Of a stretch of 64,000 bases of DNA, positions 15,221 to 23,742 are shown one piece after another; the first letter of the stretch is position 1, and every line of letters starts with the position of its first letter. This DNA comes from Candidatus Saccharimonadota bacterium. GTDB lineage: Bacteria > Patescibacteriota > Saccharimonadia > Saccharimonadales > Saccharimonadaceae. The notes beneath the pieces were generated by a model, which was not told the origin of the DNA, searched no databases, and was given only the letters and a program-made list of their open reading frames with translations. The stretch lies in contig JAFRJX010000005.1 in assembly GCA_017432025.1 (NCBI GenBank), positions 1 through 64,000 of the forward strand. Reading direction: 5' to 3'. A program made the translations under genes and the position numbers.

Positions 15221-16160
15221 CAAACCAGTCTTTAACTACGTAGTTTTCTTGGACATCCGACACGGCAAGGAGCGGTTGCAATCCCTTGAATTTTGGATAG
15301 TACTTTAAATATATCTCCGCGCCAATCCTCATCTTCTCTAGCTTCGCCGGCGTAATCGCCGCAAGTCCTCCTCCAAAATCCGCATTCTTTCGGTATTTCA
15401 CTTCCGTAAAATAAATCTTGTCATCTTTAACTGAGATTACATCAATCTCGGCATATTTCGTCTTGAAGTTTCGCCCCACAATTCGGTGGCCATTGTTTCT
15501 CAAGTATTCCACCACCACCTCCTCGCCACGATTCCCTACGGCTGTCGTATTCTTAGCCATCGTCTCTCTCTTAAACCCAGAAATGCTCTTGCACGGTTCA
15601 AACGAAAGTCGATGCTCTGGTGTGAGCCCAAGTTGGTTAATCGCGTCGATGTGTGCCTTCGTGCCGTAACCCATGTGTTTCTCAAATCCATAGCCTGGAT
15701 ACGTCTCGCCCAGTTCAATCATGTAATTATCTCTCGTCACCTTCGCAATGATCGAAGCGGCTGAGATTTCTTTTATCAGCGCATCACCCTTAATCAGCGT
15801 TGTTGTAATACTCTCTAGTTTCGTCCCTGCAAGGAAATTAATATTCCCATCAATAATAATCTTTGAGCATTTCGTTGATGACCCTTGTATCTCTTCAATC
15901 GCTCGCCTCGTCGCAAGTTTCAAGGCTGCTACCATTCCAAGTTCGTCTAATTCAAATGGTGACACAAACCCTAATCCCGTCGCCACCGCCTCGTTCAAAA
16001 TTACTTCGCTCAGCTTCGCTCGCTTCTTAAAGGTGAGTTTCTTTGAGTCTTTTAGTTCTTCTACCCAATCCGGCAGTTCCTCCGGCAAGATTACCGCACC
16101 AACAACAAGCGGACCCGCTAGGGGTCCGCGTCCAACTTCATCGATACCGAGAATGGCCAT
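15210..16160 (-). CDS. rnhB: Fused ribonuclease HII and YraN (UPF0102) protein
   Basis: 316 aa. Residues 1-200 are RNase HII: GIDEVGRGPLAGP with the catalytic D-E pair, DSKKL, IIIDGN, and SAASIIAKVTRD with the last acidic residue. Residues 203-316 are a UPF0102/YraN nuclease-like domain: GNRGEEVVVEYLRNNGHRIVGRNFKTKYAEIDVIS...IYFTEVKYRK with the E...EID...EVKYR pattern of PD-(D/E)XK enzymes. In many bacteria rnhB and yraN are neighbours after rplS; here they are one reading frame without a stop. RNase HII removes ribonucleotides from DNA; YraN is of uncertain function. The ATG overlaps the rplS stop (TAATG). Confidence 0.93.
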   Translation of the reverse strand: MAILGIDEVGRGPLAGPLVVGAVILPEELPDWVEELKDSKKLTFKKRAKLSEVILNEAVATGLGFVSPFELDELGMVAALKLATRRAIEEIQGSSTKCSKIIIDGNINFLAGTKLESITTTLIKGDALIKEISAASIIAKVTRDNYMIELGETYPGYGFEKHMGYGTKAHIDAINQLGLTPEHRLSFEPCKSISGFKRETMAKNTTAVGNRGEEVVVEYLRNNGHRIVGRNFKTKYAEIDVISVKDDKIYFTEVKYRKNADFGGGLAAITPAKLEKMRIGAEIYLKYYPKFKGLQPLLAVSDVQENYVVKDWFVIH

Positions 16161-16636
16161 TAGGCTTCGGTTTTCTCTTCAGTTTTTTCTTCTGCTTTTT
16201 CAGCAGGTTCTTCGGTCTTAGCTTCTTCTGGAGCTTCTACGACTTCAACTTCTGGAACAGTTACGTCATTCACAGCCGTGCGATCGAAATCCTTAGCTGA
16301 GAGACGTGCTGACTTACCAGAACGTTCACGTAGGTAGCTAAGATTGTTGCGACGAACTTTCGAGCGCTTGGTTACTTCAATCTTCTCTACGAGTGGTGAG
16401 TGGATGAGATAAGACTTCTCCACGCCAACACCAGAGGTAACCTTACGTACGACGATACGAGCCGTGTGGGATTCTTTGCGATCAACGCGAATCACTACAC
16501 CTTCGAACGTCTGAAGACGGAACTTGTTACCTTCCTTAATCTTTTGGGTGACTTTTACGGTATCACCGGAACGAACATCAACAACAGCCTTCTTTTTCTG
16601 GGCGTCACCGATTTGCTTTAGAATAGAAAAACTCAT
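16160..16636 (-). CDS. rplS: 50S ribosomal protein L19 with acidic tail
   Basis: 158 aa. Residues 1-118 are L19: GDTVKVTQKIKEGNKFRLQTFEGVVI, then TARIVVRKVTSGVGVEKSYLIHSPLVEKIEV and RRNNLSYLRERSGKSARL. The last 40 residues are an extra tail of E, K, P, A and T, which ordinary L19 (about 115 aa) lacks. The protein sits at the 30S-50S interface. It is the first gene of the rplS-rnhB-yraN unit, coupled by a TAATG overlap. Upstream, TATAAT directly abuts the ATG and so is unlikely to be its -10; the true promoter is unclear. Confidence 0.96.
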   Translation of the reverse strand: MSFSILKQIGDAQKKKAVVDVRSGDTVKVTQKIKEGNKFRLQTFEGVVIRVDRKESHTARIVVRKVTSGVGVEKSYLIHSPLVEKIEVTKRSKVRRNNLSYLRERSGKSARLSAKDFDRTAVNDVTVPEVEVVEAPEEAKTEEPAEKAEEKTEEKTEA

Positions 16637-16684
16637 ATTATACCTTTATATTAGACAATTACCTGTTATTTTAACACACTTGTT

Positions 16685-17260
16685 TTATTTTTTCAAGGCT
16701 AATTTGATTCTTTCCTCAGTTGGAAGCGACTTGTCTACCTTTTCGAGCGCCAGCGACGCTTCTTTTAATGAAAAACCGAGTGCCATTAACGCATCGAGTG
16801 CCTCATCATTCGCATCCGCCGCCGCCAAATACTTCGTTGCAGTCGCACCATAATGCGATGGAATCCCCACTTTATCTCTTAAATCGACAATTACGCGCTC
16901 CGCCGACTTCTTACCGACACCCGAGGCCTTTGAGATGAATGCCGTGTCGGCATTGGCAATCGCATTTCGGACTTCTTCCGGCTCTGCGAGTGACAAAATC
17001 GCAATTCCGGCCTTCGGTCCCACTCCTTGCACCGAAATCAAAAGCTCAAACAACTTCTTCGCCATCAAACTCGAGAAGCCGTACAGTTCCTCCGCATTTT
17101 CCCTAATCGAATGATAAGTGAAAAATTTCTTTTCCTCATCCAGCATCACCGCATCAAAATCTGGTGTCGGTACGGTAATCTCATAGCCAACCCCCGCCAC
17201 ATCAATAATCAACGAGTTTCCAAATTTTTCTGTAATTTTACCTCTAATATGTGCAATCAT
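16685..17260 (-). CDS. ruvA: Holliday junction complex subunit RuvA
   Basis: 191 aa. An N-terminal OB fold (MIAHIRGKITEKFGNSLIIDVAGVGYEI), tandem helix-hairpin-helix motifs (LISVQGVGPKAGIAILS and ISKASGVGKKSAERVIVDLRDKV), and a C-terminal RuvB-binding domain (about 148-191). RuvA binds four-way junctions and recruits the RuvB motor; ruvB is not in the window. It lies 7 bases after ruvC. It has its own leaderless promoter: TGGTATAAT ends 6 bases before the ATG, and its TAA is the ruvC stop codon. Confidence 0.96.
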   Translation of the reverse strand: MIAHIRGKITEKFGNSLIIDVAGVGYEITVPTPDFDAVMLDEEKKFFTYHSIRENAEELYGFSSLMAKKLFELLISVQGVGPKAGIAILSLAEPEEVRNAIANADTAFISKASGVGKKSAERVIVDLRDKVGIPSHYGATATKYLAAADANDEALDALMALGFSLKEASLALEKVDKSLPTEERIKLALKK

Positions 17261-17266
17261 ATATCT

Positions 17267-17272
17267 ATTATA
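17267..17272 (-). promoter_or_regulatory. -10 box of ruvA, containing the ruvC stop codon
   Basis: TGGTATAAT on the minus strand. Bases 17270-17268 (TAA) are the stop codon of ruvC. The ATG of ruvA follows after 6 bases. Confidence 0.7.
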
Positions 17273-17744
17273 CCATCATGTTCAGAGAGTGCGTAATCGC
17301 CGCCGCTAGCGCATCTGCCGCATCGTCCGGCTTTGGTTTATCCTTCAATCCTAAATGTACCCGCACCATCTCCTGAATCTGGCCTTTCTTCGCCGAACCA
17401 TAGCCTGTCAGAGTCTTCTTAATCTCATTCGGCGTATATTCAAAGATTTGGAGCCCTTTTTGCTCAGCCACGAGTAGTACTAAGCCTCTCGCCTCTGCCA
17501 CCGCAATGCCAGTTGTAATATTCTTCGAAAAGAATAGTTTTTCTACCGACACCACATCCGGCTTCGTCGTATCAAAAACTTCCTGCAAAGATTCATATAG
17601 CTCCTTTAACCTAGATGGGAGTGGCGCTCGCACCTTCGTCGTAATGATACCATAATCCAGCGCCTTCGCACTTGCCCGTGAAGTCGTTTCAATCAATCCA
17701 AACCCACAAATACCGATACCTGGATCAATGCCTAGAATTTTCAT
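17268..17744 (-). CDS. ruvC: Holliday junction resolvase RuvC
   Basis: 158 aa. The RNase H-like fold with its four acidic residues: GIDPG at the start, SVEKLFF (E near 68), and PDDAADALAAAITH at the end with two aspartates. GYGSAKKGQIQEMV is the DNA-binding turn. It cuts Holliday junctions together with RuvAB. The ATG overlaps the radA stop (ATGA), so the two are translationally coupled, and ruvA follows with an additional promoter. Confidence 0.96.
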   Translation of the reverse strand: MKILGIDPGIGICGFGLIETTSRASAKALDYGIITTKVRAPLPSRLKELYESLQEVFDTTKPDVVSVEKLFFSKNITTGIAVAEARGLVLLVAEQKGLQIFEYTPNEIKKTLTGYGSAKKGQIQEMVRVHLGLKDKPKPDDAADALAAAITHSLNMMV

Positions 17745-19090
17745 TTCACATATTTAATTAAGGTTTCACGTAGGTCCTTTGCGGGAATCACAAATTTATC
17801 ATGTACCGTCGCCGGTCCAATCGCATGCAAGAACCCGAGTTTTTTCGCCTCAGCAATTCTCTGGTCCGATCTAAACGCTGAACGAATCTCGCCACCGAGT
17901 CCTACTTCGCCAAATACTACGTATTCTTCACCGAGTTTCCTACCCGCCACTGCCGAAGCAATCGCCATACATACTGCGAGATCAGCTGCCGAATCATTTA
18001 ACTTCATTCCGCCAACCACATTAATAAATATATCTTTGTCGGATAATTTCAATTTCGTGCGTCTTTCAATCACAGCAATTAATAAATTCAAACGATTAAT
18101 ATCAAAACCAGAAGCTGTGCGCTTTGGATAACCAAAATTCGACGGCGTTGCGAGCGCCTGAATCTCAACTAAGATTGGACGATTCCCTTCGAGTGTCGCT
18201 AAGATTATTGAACCATCCGTATTTGTACGTTCCGCGAGCAGCGCCGCTGACGGATTTTGCACTTCCTTTAGCCCCGTCTCGCCCATTTCAAAAATCGCGA
18301 CTTCATTAGTTGAGCCAAAGCGGTTTTTCACCGCTCTAACTGTCTTAAACCCACCATAGCGATCGCCTTCAAAGTTTAGCACTACATCTACTAAGTGCTC
18401 CAAAACTTTCGGCCCGGCCAGTGTTCCTTCCTTTGTCACATGACCAACAATTATTACCGCTGTATCAGTCGCTTTGGCTGCCCGAATAATCAAATTACCA
18501 CAATTTGTAACTTGCGATACCGTTCCTGGCGCCGACGAAATCTCATCCATCGCAAGCGTCTGAATCGAATCCACAATCACTAAATCAAATTCGCCAGATT
18601 CAATCGTTTTGGCGATATCATTACCAGAAGTCGAAGAAGCAAAATTAAGTCTCTCCGAATTTGCACCCAGTCTTTCAGCACGGAGTTTCACTTGCCCTGC
18701 CGATTCCTCGCCGGATATATATAATACATCGTGTTTTTTCGCGACTTCTGCACAAATCTGCATCAAAATTGTCGACTTGCCAATGCCCGGTTGCCCCGCA
18801 AGGAGCGATACCGACCCCATCAAAATGCCACCACCAAGCACGACATTTAAATCTGGAAATTCTGTTAAGAGTCTCGCCTTTTTATCAGACGGCACTATAG
18901 TTTTTAGCTTCACAAATTCCAACTTTTTGCCGGATTGTTTACCTTTTTCAATGGCCGATTTTTTGCCAATTTCCGGTTCAACTACCTGTTCAACCAAAGA
19001 ATTCCAAGCCTGGCAGTTATTACACTGCCCAACCCACTTATTATAAGTCGCACCACATTGCTGGCAGACGAACTGACTCCTCACTTTCAT
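17741..19090 (-). CDS. radA: DNA repair protein RadA
   Basis: 449 aa. An N-terminal four-cysteine zinc finger (CQQCGATYNKWVGQCNNC), Walker A GQPGIGKST at about residue 98, Walker B LVIVDSIQTL, the RadA-specific KNRFG motif, and a C-terminal Lon-protease-like domain (about 290-449, with an AVCMAIASA helix). It is a branch-migration helicase in homologous recombination. The length is usual. It heads a radA-ruvC-ruvA recombination cluster. It is leaderless: TGCTATAAT ends 7 bases before the ATG. Confidence 0.97.
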   Translation of the reverse strand: MKVRSQFVCQQCGATYNKWVGQCNNCQAWNSLVEQVVEPEIGKKSAIEKGKQSGKKLEFVKLKTIVPSDKKARLLTEFPDLNVVLGGGILMGSVSLLAGQPGIGKSTILMQICAEVAKKHDVLYISGEESAGQVKLRAERLGANSERLNFASSTSGNDIAKTIESGEFDLVIVDSIQTLAMDEISSAPGTVSQVTNCGNLIIRAAKATDTAVIIVGHVTKEGTLAGPKVLEHLVDVVLNFEGDRYGGFKTVRAVKNRFGSTNEVAIFEMGETGLKEVQNPSAALLAERTNTDGSIILATLEGNRPILVEIQALATPSNFGYPKRTASGFDINRLNLLIAVIERRTKLKLSDKDIFINVVGGMKLNDSAADLAVCMAIASAVAGRKLGEEYVVFGEVGLGGEIRSAFRSDQRIAEAKKLGFLHAIGPATVHDKFVIPAKDLRETLIKYVK

Positions 19091-19097
19091 ATCTATA

Positions 19098-19103
19098 ATT
19101 ATA
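19098..19103 (-). promoter_or_regulatory. -10 box of radA (leaderless)
   Basis: Extended -10 TGCTATAAT on the minus strand, ending 7 bases before the ATG at 19090 and lying just after the stop of the 1,321-aa gene. Confidence 0.7.
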
Positions 19104-19108
19104 GCACA

Positions 19109-22100
19109 CTAGTATCTTGGAGCAATTTCGTGCTGGTAAACGGCCGTCAGGTTCTTGTGTTCATTGCCCGGATCAGATTTTGCCCGACCCCACAGCACCG
19201 TTGAGACATCATAATTCACAATTTCCGCCGCCACCTTCGAATTCACACCCGTTGCCGCACCATAAGTACGGTTAAAGTATAATTCATTCGCGATAATCGC
19301 GCCTGTCACCGTTAACCGATTAGAATTCGGCTTTGCATTGATATCAGTATACGGACAAGTGTCCATAACATTCTCAGCAATGAGAATTGCTTTAACTACC
19401 GAAACGCCACAAGCAATGTTAATATTATTGCCATAGATAATCACCTTCGGAATATCCGACATATTATTATACTGTCCGCCTTGATAATCAATATTTCCAC
19501 TAATTGTTACATTGCCAGTAGTCTTAATAATATGTGTTTTACCCTTATTTGCCGAGCTAGCACCAAGCGTAATATCACTATTCGAATTATAACGAATCAC
19601 GGTTTTATCACCAGCATTGTTTAGTCCAATTGTAACTGGAGCCGAATAAGTATAAACCTGAGAATCTTCATTTGGGAGCGTTCCAACCAGTGATTGCTTA
19701 TTCGTAATCACCGCCGAAATACCAGACATACCAGTGATACTCTGGTTCGTGCATAAATTAAACGCTTGGCTCGCATAGTTTGCAATACTTAGTGGCACAC
19801 GGTTATTACAATAATTTTCACTAGCACGCTCAAGGGTACCACCACCCGCTACGTTATTTGCCCGACCCGTCGCTGCACCCGATGCAATACCATTTGCCGC
19901 ACCTTGTGCATTCACAATTTGTTCTGCCCACGACGAGAACACCATCACGCCGTTCTCAATGTTGCCGATACCTTTCAAATTATTCTTCATCATTACAGAG
20001 GTCTTAATCGTGCCACCGGAATAAACACCGCCACCCCAGATTTCAAATAATGGTTTCTTCGCGACCGTAAAGCAACGCGACTTTGAAATGCGCCATTTAT
20101 GACTACCTTCCGGATCATTCCAGTTAGTAGCAGCGCCACTATTCGAAGGATAGCTCGCTACCGCCACACAAAGCTGCAAACCAGCTTTAATATCAGGTAC
20201 TTGCATCTTTAGTTGCAAGTTATGCTGATCGCCATTCAAATTACCAGACGGATTCAAAGTCTCAGTTTTTTCATTAGCATAGAAACAAGTTGACTCGCTA
20301 TGGACAACACCAAAGTAATTGCATAGTTCATCCGTTTTGCCGCTACCCCAACCATCACTTGGACCTTTTTCGGCACCTCTATAAATAATCACCTTCGAAA
20401 TCGCATCACGCATTATTGTGGCATACTTTTGCTCATCCGAACCATCCGTTGTTTCTGGATTGGTTTTTGGAATCACGTCGATTTCATATTTAATCTCTTT
20501 TTCTTCACCAGCATAAATCACATCCTGCACAACATCGGCCGGCTTTTCTTCGATCGAGAGTTTCGTATCGTAATTATATGGCACATAAGCATTAGCTTGG
20601 CTTGAGCGATTCGCCGTATAAACATTACCTACGTTATTATTGCTTCCGTCCGCCGTGAACGTAATCTGTCCTGGCGTCGTCTGTGTATTGCTATTTAGAT
20701 TCGTCTCAGCCGTTTCGGAAAGATTTCGTCCCACTTCCGAAGTAACGACGCGGTGTTGGTTTGTCGTTATGCGCTTATCAGTCTTACCATTTGGATAGTT
20801 GAAATTCTGGAAATACGGGCTCGCAAAACTATCAGTATCACTTTTTACAGTAAATGAGTTATTCCAGTTCCCGTAAGCACTGCCCTTATAAGTATTATAT
20901 AAAGTTCCAAGCGTGCTACTAGAATTGACGTAATTCGTCGGATAAATCGTCCCCGAACCGTTCAAACGGAACTTCTGTGAAATCACACTGTAGGCATATT
21001 GGAGCAAAGGATTATAAGTTGCTCGATAGCTCAAAGTTTGTCCTGGTTTTGCATAGACATTCTTTTGATATTTACGATACTTATTTGGACCTTCCGGATT
21101 CTTCACGCGCATATCGAGGAATGCGTCACTATAGCTATCATCATTCATCGTCGCCGGGTCACGCGGATCATCTGGTTGCGCATTACCGAGTGCCGAAGCA
21201 CAAACTTTGATTTGCGCATTCGATGCCACATTTACCACATCATTATTTGGTTTAAATGACAGTATTTCGCAAACCACCTGTCCAGGTACCAATGTGATTG
21301 ACTCACTGTATTCCTGTTTGCCAGTACCATTTGCAATGCCACTAAAGGTCTCCGTTTCGTTCTTTAAAGTCGCGTTTCCAGTTTTCGATGTGTAGTTTGA
21401 CGTTCTTGTAATCGTGTACGGTGTCGACCCGATGCCGGATACTCTCCTCAAATTATGCTCAAACGTCACTGTACATCCGGACAGTTTACAGCCACTTACA
21501 TTCTGTGTATCCGACGCACTCGAATCACGCCAGCCGAGCGTCTTGGCACCGGACGGAGTTGTTACTTTGGCCAAACCTTCAAATTTAGATGGGTTTGCAT
21601 GAGCGCAAGCCTCAACCTTCGCCGTAGTAGTGTTTGAATATGAACCGAGTGGATAAAAATTCACCGAATAACAAACTGTCTGTCCCGGTAACAACGTTTC
21701 TGTAAAGGCGCTTTCATATCTACCATTCCGATATATCTGAATATTCGTTCCACCCATTGCTGGATAATATAATGGATACGTTGATTGTGTAACATTGCTA
21801 CCGCCATTTTGTGAACGATAAACCGTATAAGAAACCGCCGCCGAGCCACGCACTGTTTTTAGCATTAAATCAAAAGTTGCCTTACACCCAGAGTTGAGAC
21901 AATTCATGTTTAATGTCTGTGTATTATTCGATTGAACAAACCCAGTATCTTTATAGGTTGTTCCCGAAGTACTATCACCCTCAAAAACTCGTGCTCGCCC
22001 CGAGAATTCATGCCGTTCATAAACCGCATAAATCACCTCATCGTTATATAAATACTCACCATAAGTCATACCAATATCAGACCACCAAGTATTACTAGAG

Positions 22101-23074
22101 GTGCTCGTTCCCCACCATTTCTTTGTATAGCCAGTGAGCGAACTTGCCGTGAGCGATGCGTATTCGCCATTTATTACGGTCGCAGTCTTATCCGCTACGA
22201 GACGCGACAAAGAATTACCGTCTTGATCAATTGCTTTCATCGTCAAAGTCTTTTGGTCGAGTTTATAAACTGCATAGATTGTTAAATCTTCATCTAGCAC
22301 TCTACCGTAAGTTAAATCGGTATCATCCCACCAATAACCAGACCATGTACTCCAACCCCATTTTACCTTCCTATAACCATAAGAAATCAAATTAGAAGCT
22401 GTGAGTGATGCGTAAGTCCCCGACTTTACCGTTACTGTTTTGTCCGGCATTAAATAAGACAAGGAAGCGCCATTCGTATCGATTGCTTTCATCCTTAGCG
22501 TTCTATTAGCTTCGCGCATCACAAGCGTAACGTCGGACTCCTGCCAAGCACAGCTAGTTCGATCTTCCGCATTGCAACGATGAATGTTTACATTGCGAGT
22601 ATAGTGCTTTTCACTACCATAAGTAGTAGGAGTGAGGCCACTAATAAACTGACTCACGTTAATTGTCGTACTAGAACTACGCGGATACCCCCAACTACCA
22701 CGTGGTGCATAATCAGTCCCAGCAATCGAACCGTTGTCCCCTTCAACATAAACATTAACCGCAGCAGTATCATGATCACCAGTACACATACCCCAATAAG
22801 TCGCATAAGCAGTAGCCTGCCCCTCATCAACATAAACCGTAGTATCTGTGCCAGTAGAAGAGCCAATCCAAAGACAGCAGGCATAATTCACCGCCACCTC
22901 GCACGCCCATTGCACCGAAGAAATGTGACCTCTTCCACCGCTAGAATTAATACAGTTATAATATGCCTGACCAGTATAAGCGCTAACTTGTTGACCACAA
23001 CAAGTTAGCGAGAACATAAAACCAAACGCCATGATTATGCCAAGCAACCACTTGTTTTTCAATAAATGTCTCAT
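19109..23074 (-). CDS. Giant secreted surface protein with InlB-like repeats
   Basis: 1,321 aa. A signal peptide (about residues 1-33) ends in VSA. Two tandem InlB/Listeria-Bacteroides-type beta-grasp repeats lie at about 190-355 (each TLTMKAID..G.SLS..V.DKT.TV..G.YASLTAS). They are followed by cysteine-bearing beta domains, one with GLAKVTTPSGAKTLGW and CKLSGCTVTFEHNL. The last 250 residues (IRYNSNSDITLGAS...KTTGNVTISGNIDYQGG...VIIYGNNINIACGV) look like a right-handed beta-solenoid. There is no C-terminal anchor. It is coupled to the upstream 214-aa membrane protein (2-base gap, GGAGG inside that gene's end). Adhesion to a host cell is likely but inferred. Confidence 0.75.
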   Translation of the reverse strand: MRHLLKNKWLLGIIMAFGFMFSLTCCGQQVSAYTGQAYYNCINSSGGRGHISSVQWACEVAVNYACCLWIGSSTGTDTTVYVDEGQATAYATYWGMCTGDHDTAAVNVYVEGDNGSIAGTDYAPRGSWGYPRSSSTTINVSQFISGLTPTTYGSEKHYTRNVNIHRCNAEDRTSCAWQESDVTLVMREANRTLRMKAIDTNGASLSYLMPDKTVTVKSGTYASLTASNLISYGYRKVKWGWSTWSGYWWDDTDLTYGRVLDEDLTIYAVYKLDQKTLTMKAIDQDGNSLSRLVADKTATVINGEYASLTASSLTGYTKKWWGTSTSSNTWWSDIGMTYGEYLYNDEVIYAVYERHEFSGRARVFEGDSTSGTTYKDTGFVQSNNTQTLNMNCLNSGCKATFDLMLKTVRGSAAVSYTVYRSQNGGSNVTQSTYPLYYPAMGGTNIQIYRNGRYESAFTETLLPGQTVCYSVNFYPLGSYSNTTTAKVEACAHANPSKFEGLAKVTTPSGAKTLGWRDSSASDTQNVSGCKLSGCTVTFEHNLRRVSGIGSTPYTITRTSNYTSKTGNATLKNETETFSGIANGTGKQEYSESITLVPGQVVCEILSFKPNNDVVNVASNAQIKVCASALGNAQPDDPRDPATMNDDSYSDAFLDMRVKNPEGPNKYRKYQKNVYAKPGQTLSYRATYNPLLQYAYSVISQKFRLNGSGTIYPTNYVNSSSTLGTLYNTYKGSAYGNWNNSFTVKSDTDSFASPYFQNFNYPNGKTDKRITTNQHRVVTSEVGRNLSETAETNLNSNTQTTPGQITFTADGSNNNVGNVYTANRSSQANAYVPYNYDTKLSIEEKPADVVQDVIYAGEEKEIKYEIDVIPKTNPETTDGSDEQKYATIMRDAISKVIIYRGAEKGPSDGWGSGKTDELCNYFGVVHSESTCFYANEKTETLNPSGNLNGDQHNLQLKMQVPDIKAGLQLCVAVASYPSNSGAATNWNDPEGSHKWRISKSRCFTVAKKPLFEIWGGGVYSGGTIKTSVMMKNNLKGIGNIENGVMVFSSWAEQIVNAQGAANGIASGAATGRANNVAGGGTLERASENYCNNRVPLSIANYASQAFNLCTNQSITGMSGISAVITNKQSLVGTLPNEDSQVYTYSAPVTIGLNNAGDKTVIRYNSNSDITLGASSANKGKTHIIKTTGNVTISGNIDYQGGQYNNMSDIPKVIIYGNNINIACGVSVVKAILIAENVMDTCPYTDINAKPNSNRLTVTGAIIANELYFNRTYGAATGVNSKVAAEIVNYDVSTVLWGRAKSDPGNEHKNLTAVYQHEIAPRY

Positions 23075-23076
23075 TT

Positions 23077-23721
23077 CTAACCCTGACCTCCCTCTGAATC
23101 AATACCAAGTTCGAATTCGCGTTCTTTCTTAATCTTCAAATATTGTTCTGCAAGTTCTGTTTTTCCAATCGAATAAGCCATTACAATTACTTCGTCAGCC
23201 GATGCCGGCGTCTTCAAAACTTCATCCGCTTTTATCGTATCCGCCAAAATATCTTCCATGTGTTCAGAGCTCTTTTCTAATTTCAGAAGCATCTGGTTTC
23301 TGACAAATATTAACGCAGCTGCCGAAGCATCGTCATTGACAGCCAAAGTGAAAGAGTCAAAAATCTTCACAATATAATCATATTTATCAACCGGTTGATC
23401 GGCCTCAATCCTCTTCGTGATTGCCTTTGCATATTCATTACAGACACCAGTACAATCACCCATACCGGCTTTTTCATTCTCAGCCGAATATTCATAACTC
23501 TCTCTTACACATTGAGCAATCTCGGTAATTTCGCTGTAATCAGAACACAAAAATGAGGTCGACTCACCGCCAGGATTCTCCCCACCTTTCCCAACAACTC
23601 GAACCACAATAATAGCAACCGTTAACCCGAATACTAAAGCACAAAGCATGCAAAAAACCACACCCAGAATTTTTGTGCTATCTATTTTTTTGGTAGGATT
23701 TGTATTTGCACCTTCCACCAT
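23077..23721 (-). CDS. Membrane-anchored protein of unknown function
   Basis: 214 aa. One membrane helix (about residues 18-42), a Gly/Glu/Ser linker, then an extracytoplasmic domain of about 160 residues. The domain starts with four cysteines (FLCSDYSEITEIAQCV...GDCTGVCNEY) and is then helical, in the manner of TPR-like repeats (SADEVIVMAYSIGKTELAEQYLKIKKERE). It is leaderless, with TGTTATAAT ending 6 bases before the ATG. The giant surface-protein gene follows after 2 bases, so this is probably its membrane partner or export helper. Confidence 0.7.
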   Translation of the reverse strand: MVEGANTNPTKKIDSTKILGVVFCMLCALVFGLTVAIIVVRVVGKGGENPGGESTSFLCSDYSEITEIAQCVRESYEYSAENEKAGMGDCTGVCNEYAKAITKRIEADQPVDKYDYIVKIFDSFTLAVNDDASAAALIFVRNQMLLKLEKSSEHMEDILADTIKADEVLKTPASADEVIVMAYSIGKTELAEQYLKIKKEREFELGIDSEGGQG

Positions 23722-23727
23722 GCCTAA

Positions 23728-23733
23728 ATTATA
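23728..23733 (-). promoter_or_regulatory. -10 box of the 214-aa gene (leaderless)
   Basis: Extended -10 TGTTATAAT on the minus strand, ending 6 bases before the ATG at 23721. Confidence 0.7.
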
Positions 23734-23742
23734 ACATAAGCA

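Noticed and set aside
15748-16221. A 157-aa plus-strand frame opposite rnhB
   Set aside because: It is the complement of well-supported RNase HII and L19 coding sequence, with low-complexity Ser/Pro-rich translation and no ribosome site.
16630-16650. TATAAT abutting the rplS start codon as its promoter
   Set aside because: The -10 box touches the ATG, so the transcript would begin inside the gene; an upstream promoter is needed.
22580-23008. A 142-aa plus-strand frame opposite the giant surface gene
   Set aside because: Shadow of the minus-strand gene; Thr/Ile/Arg-rich composition typical of antisense translation.
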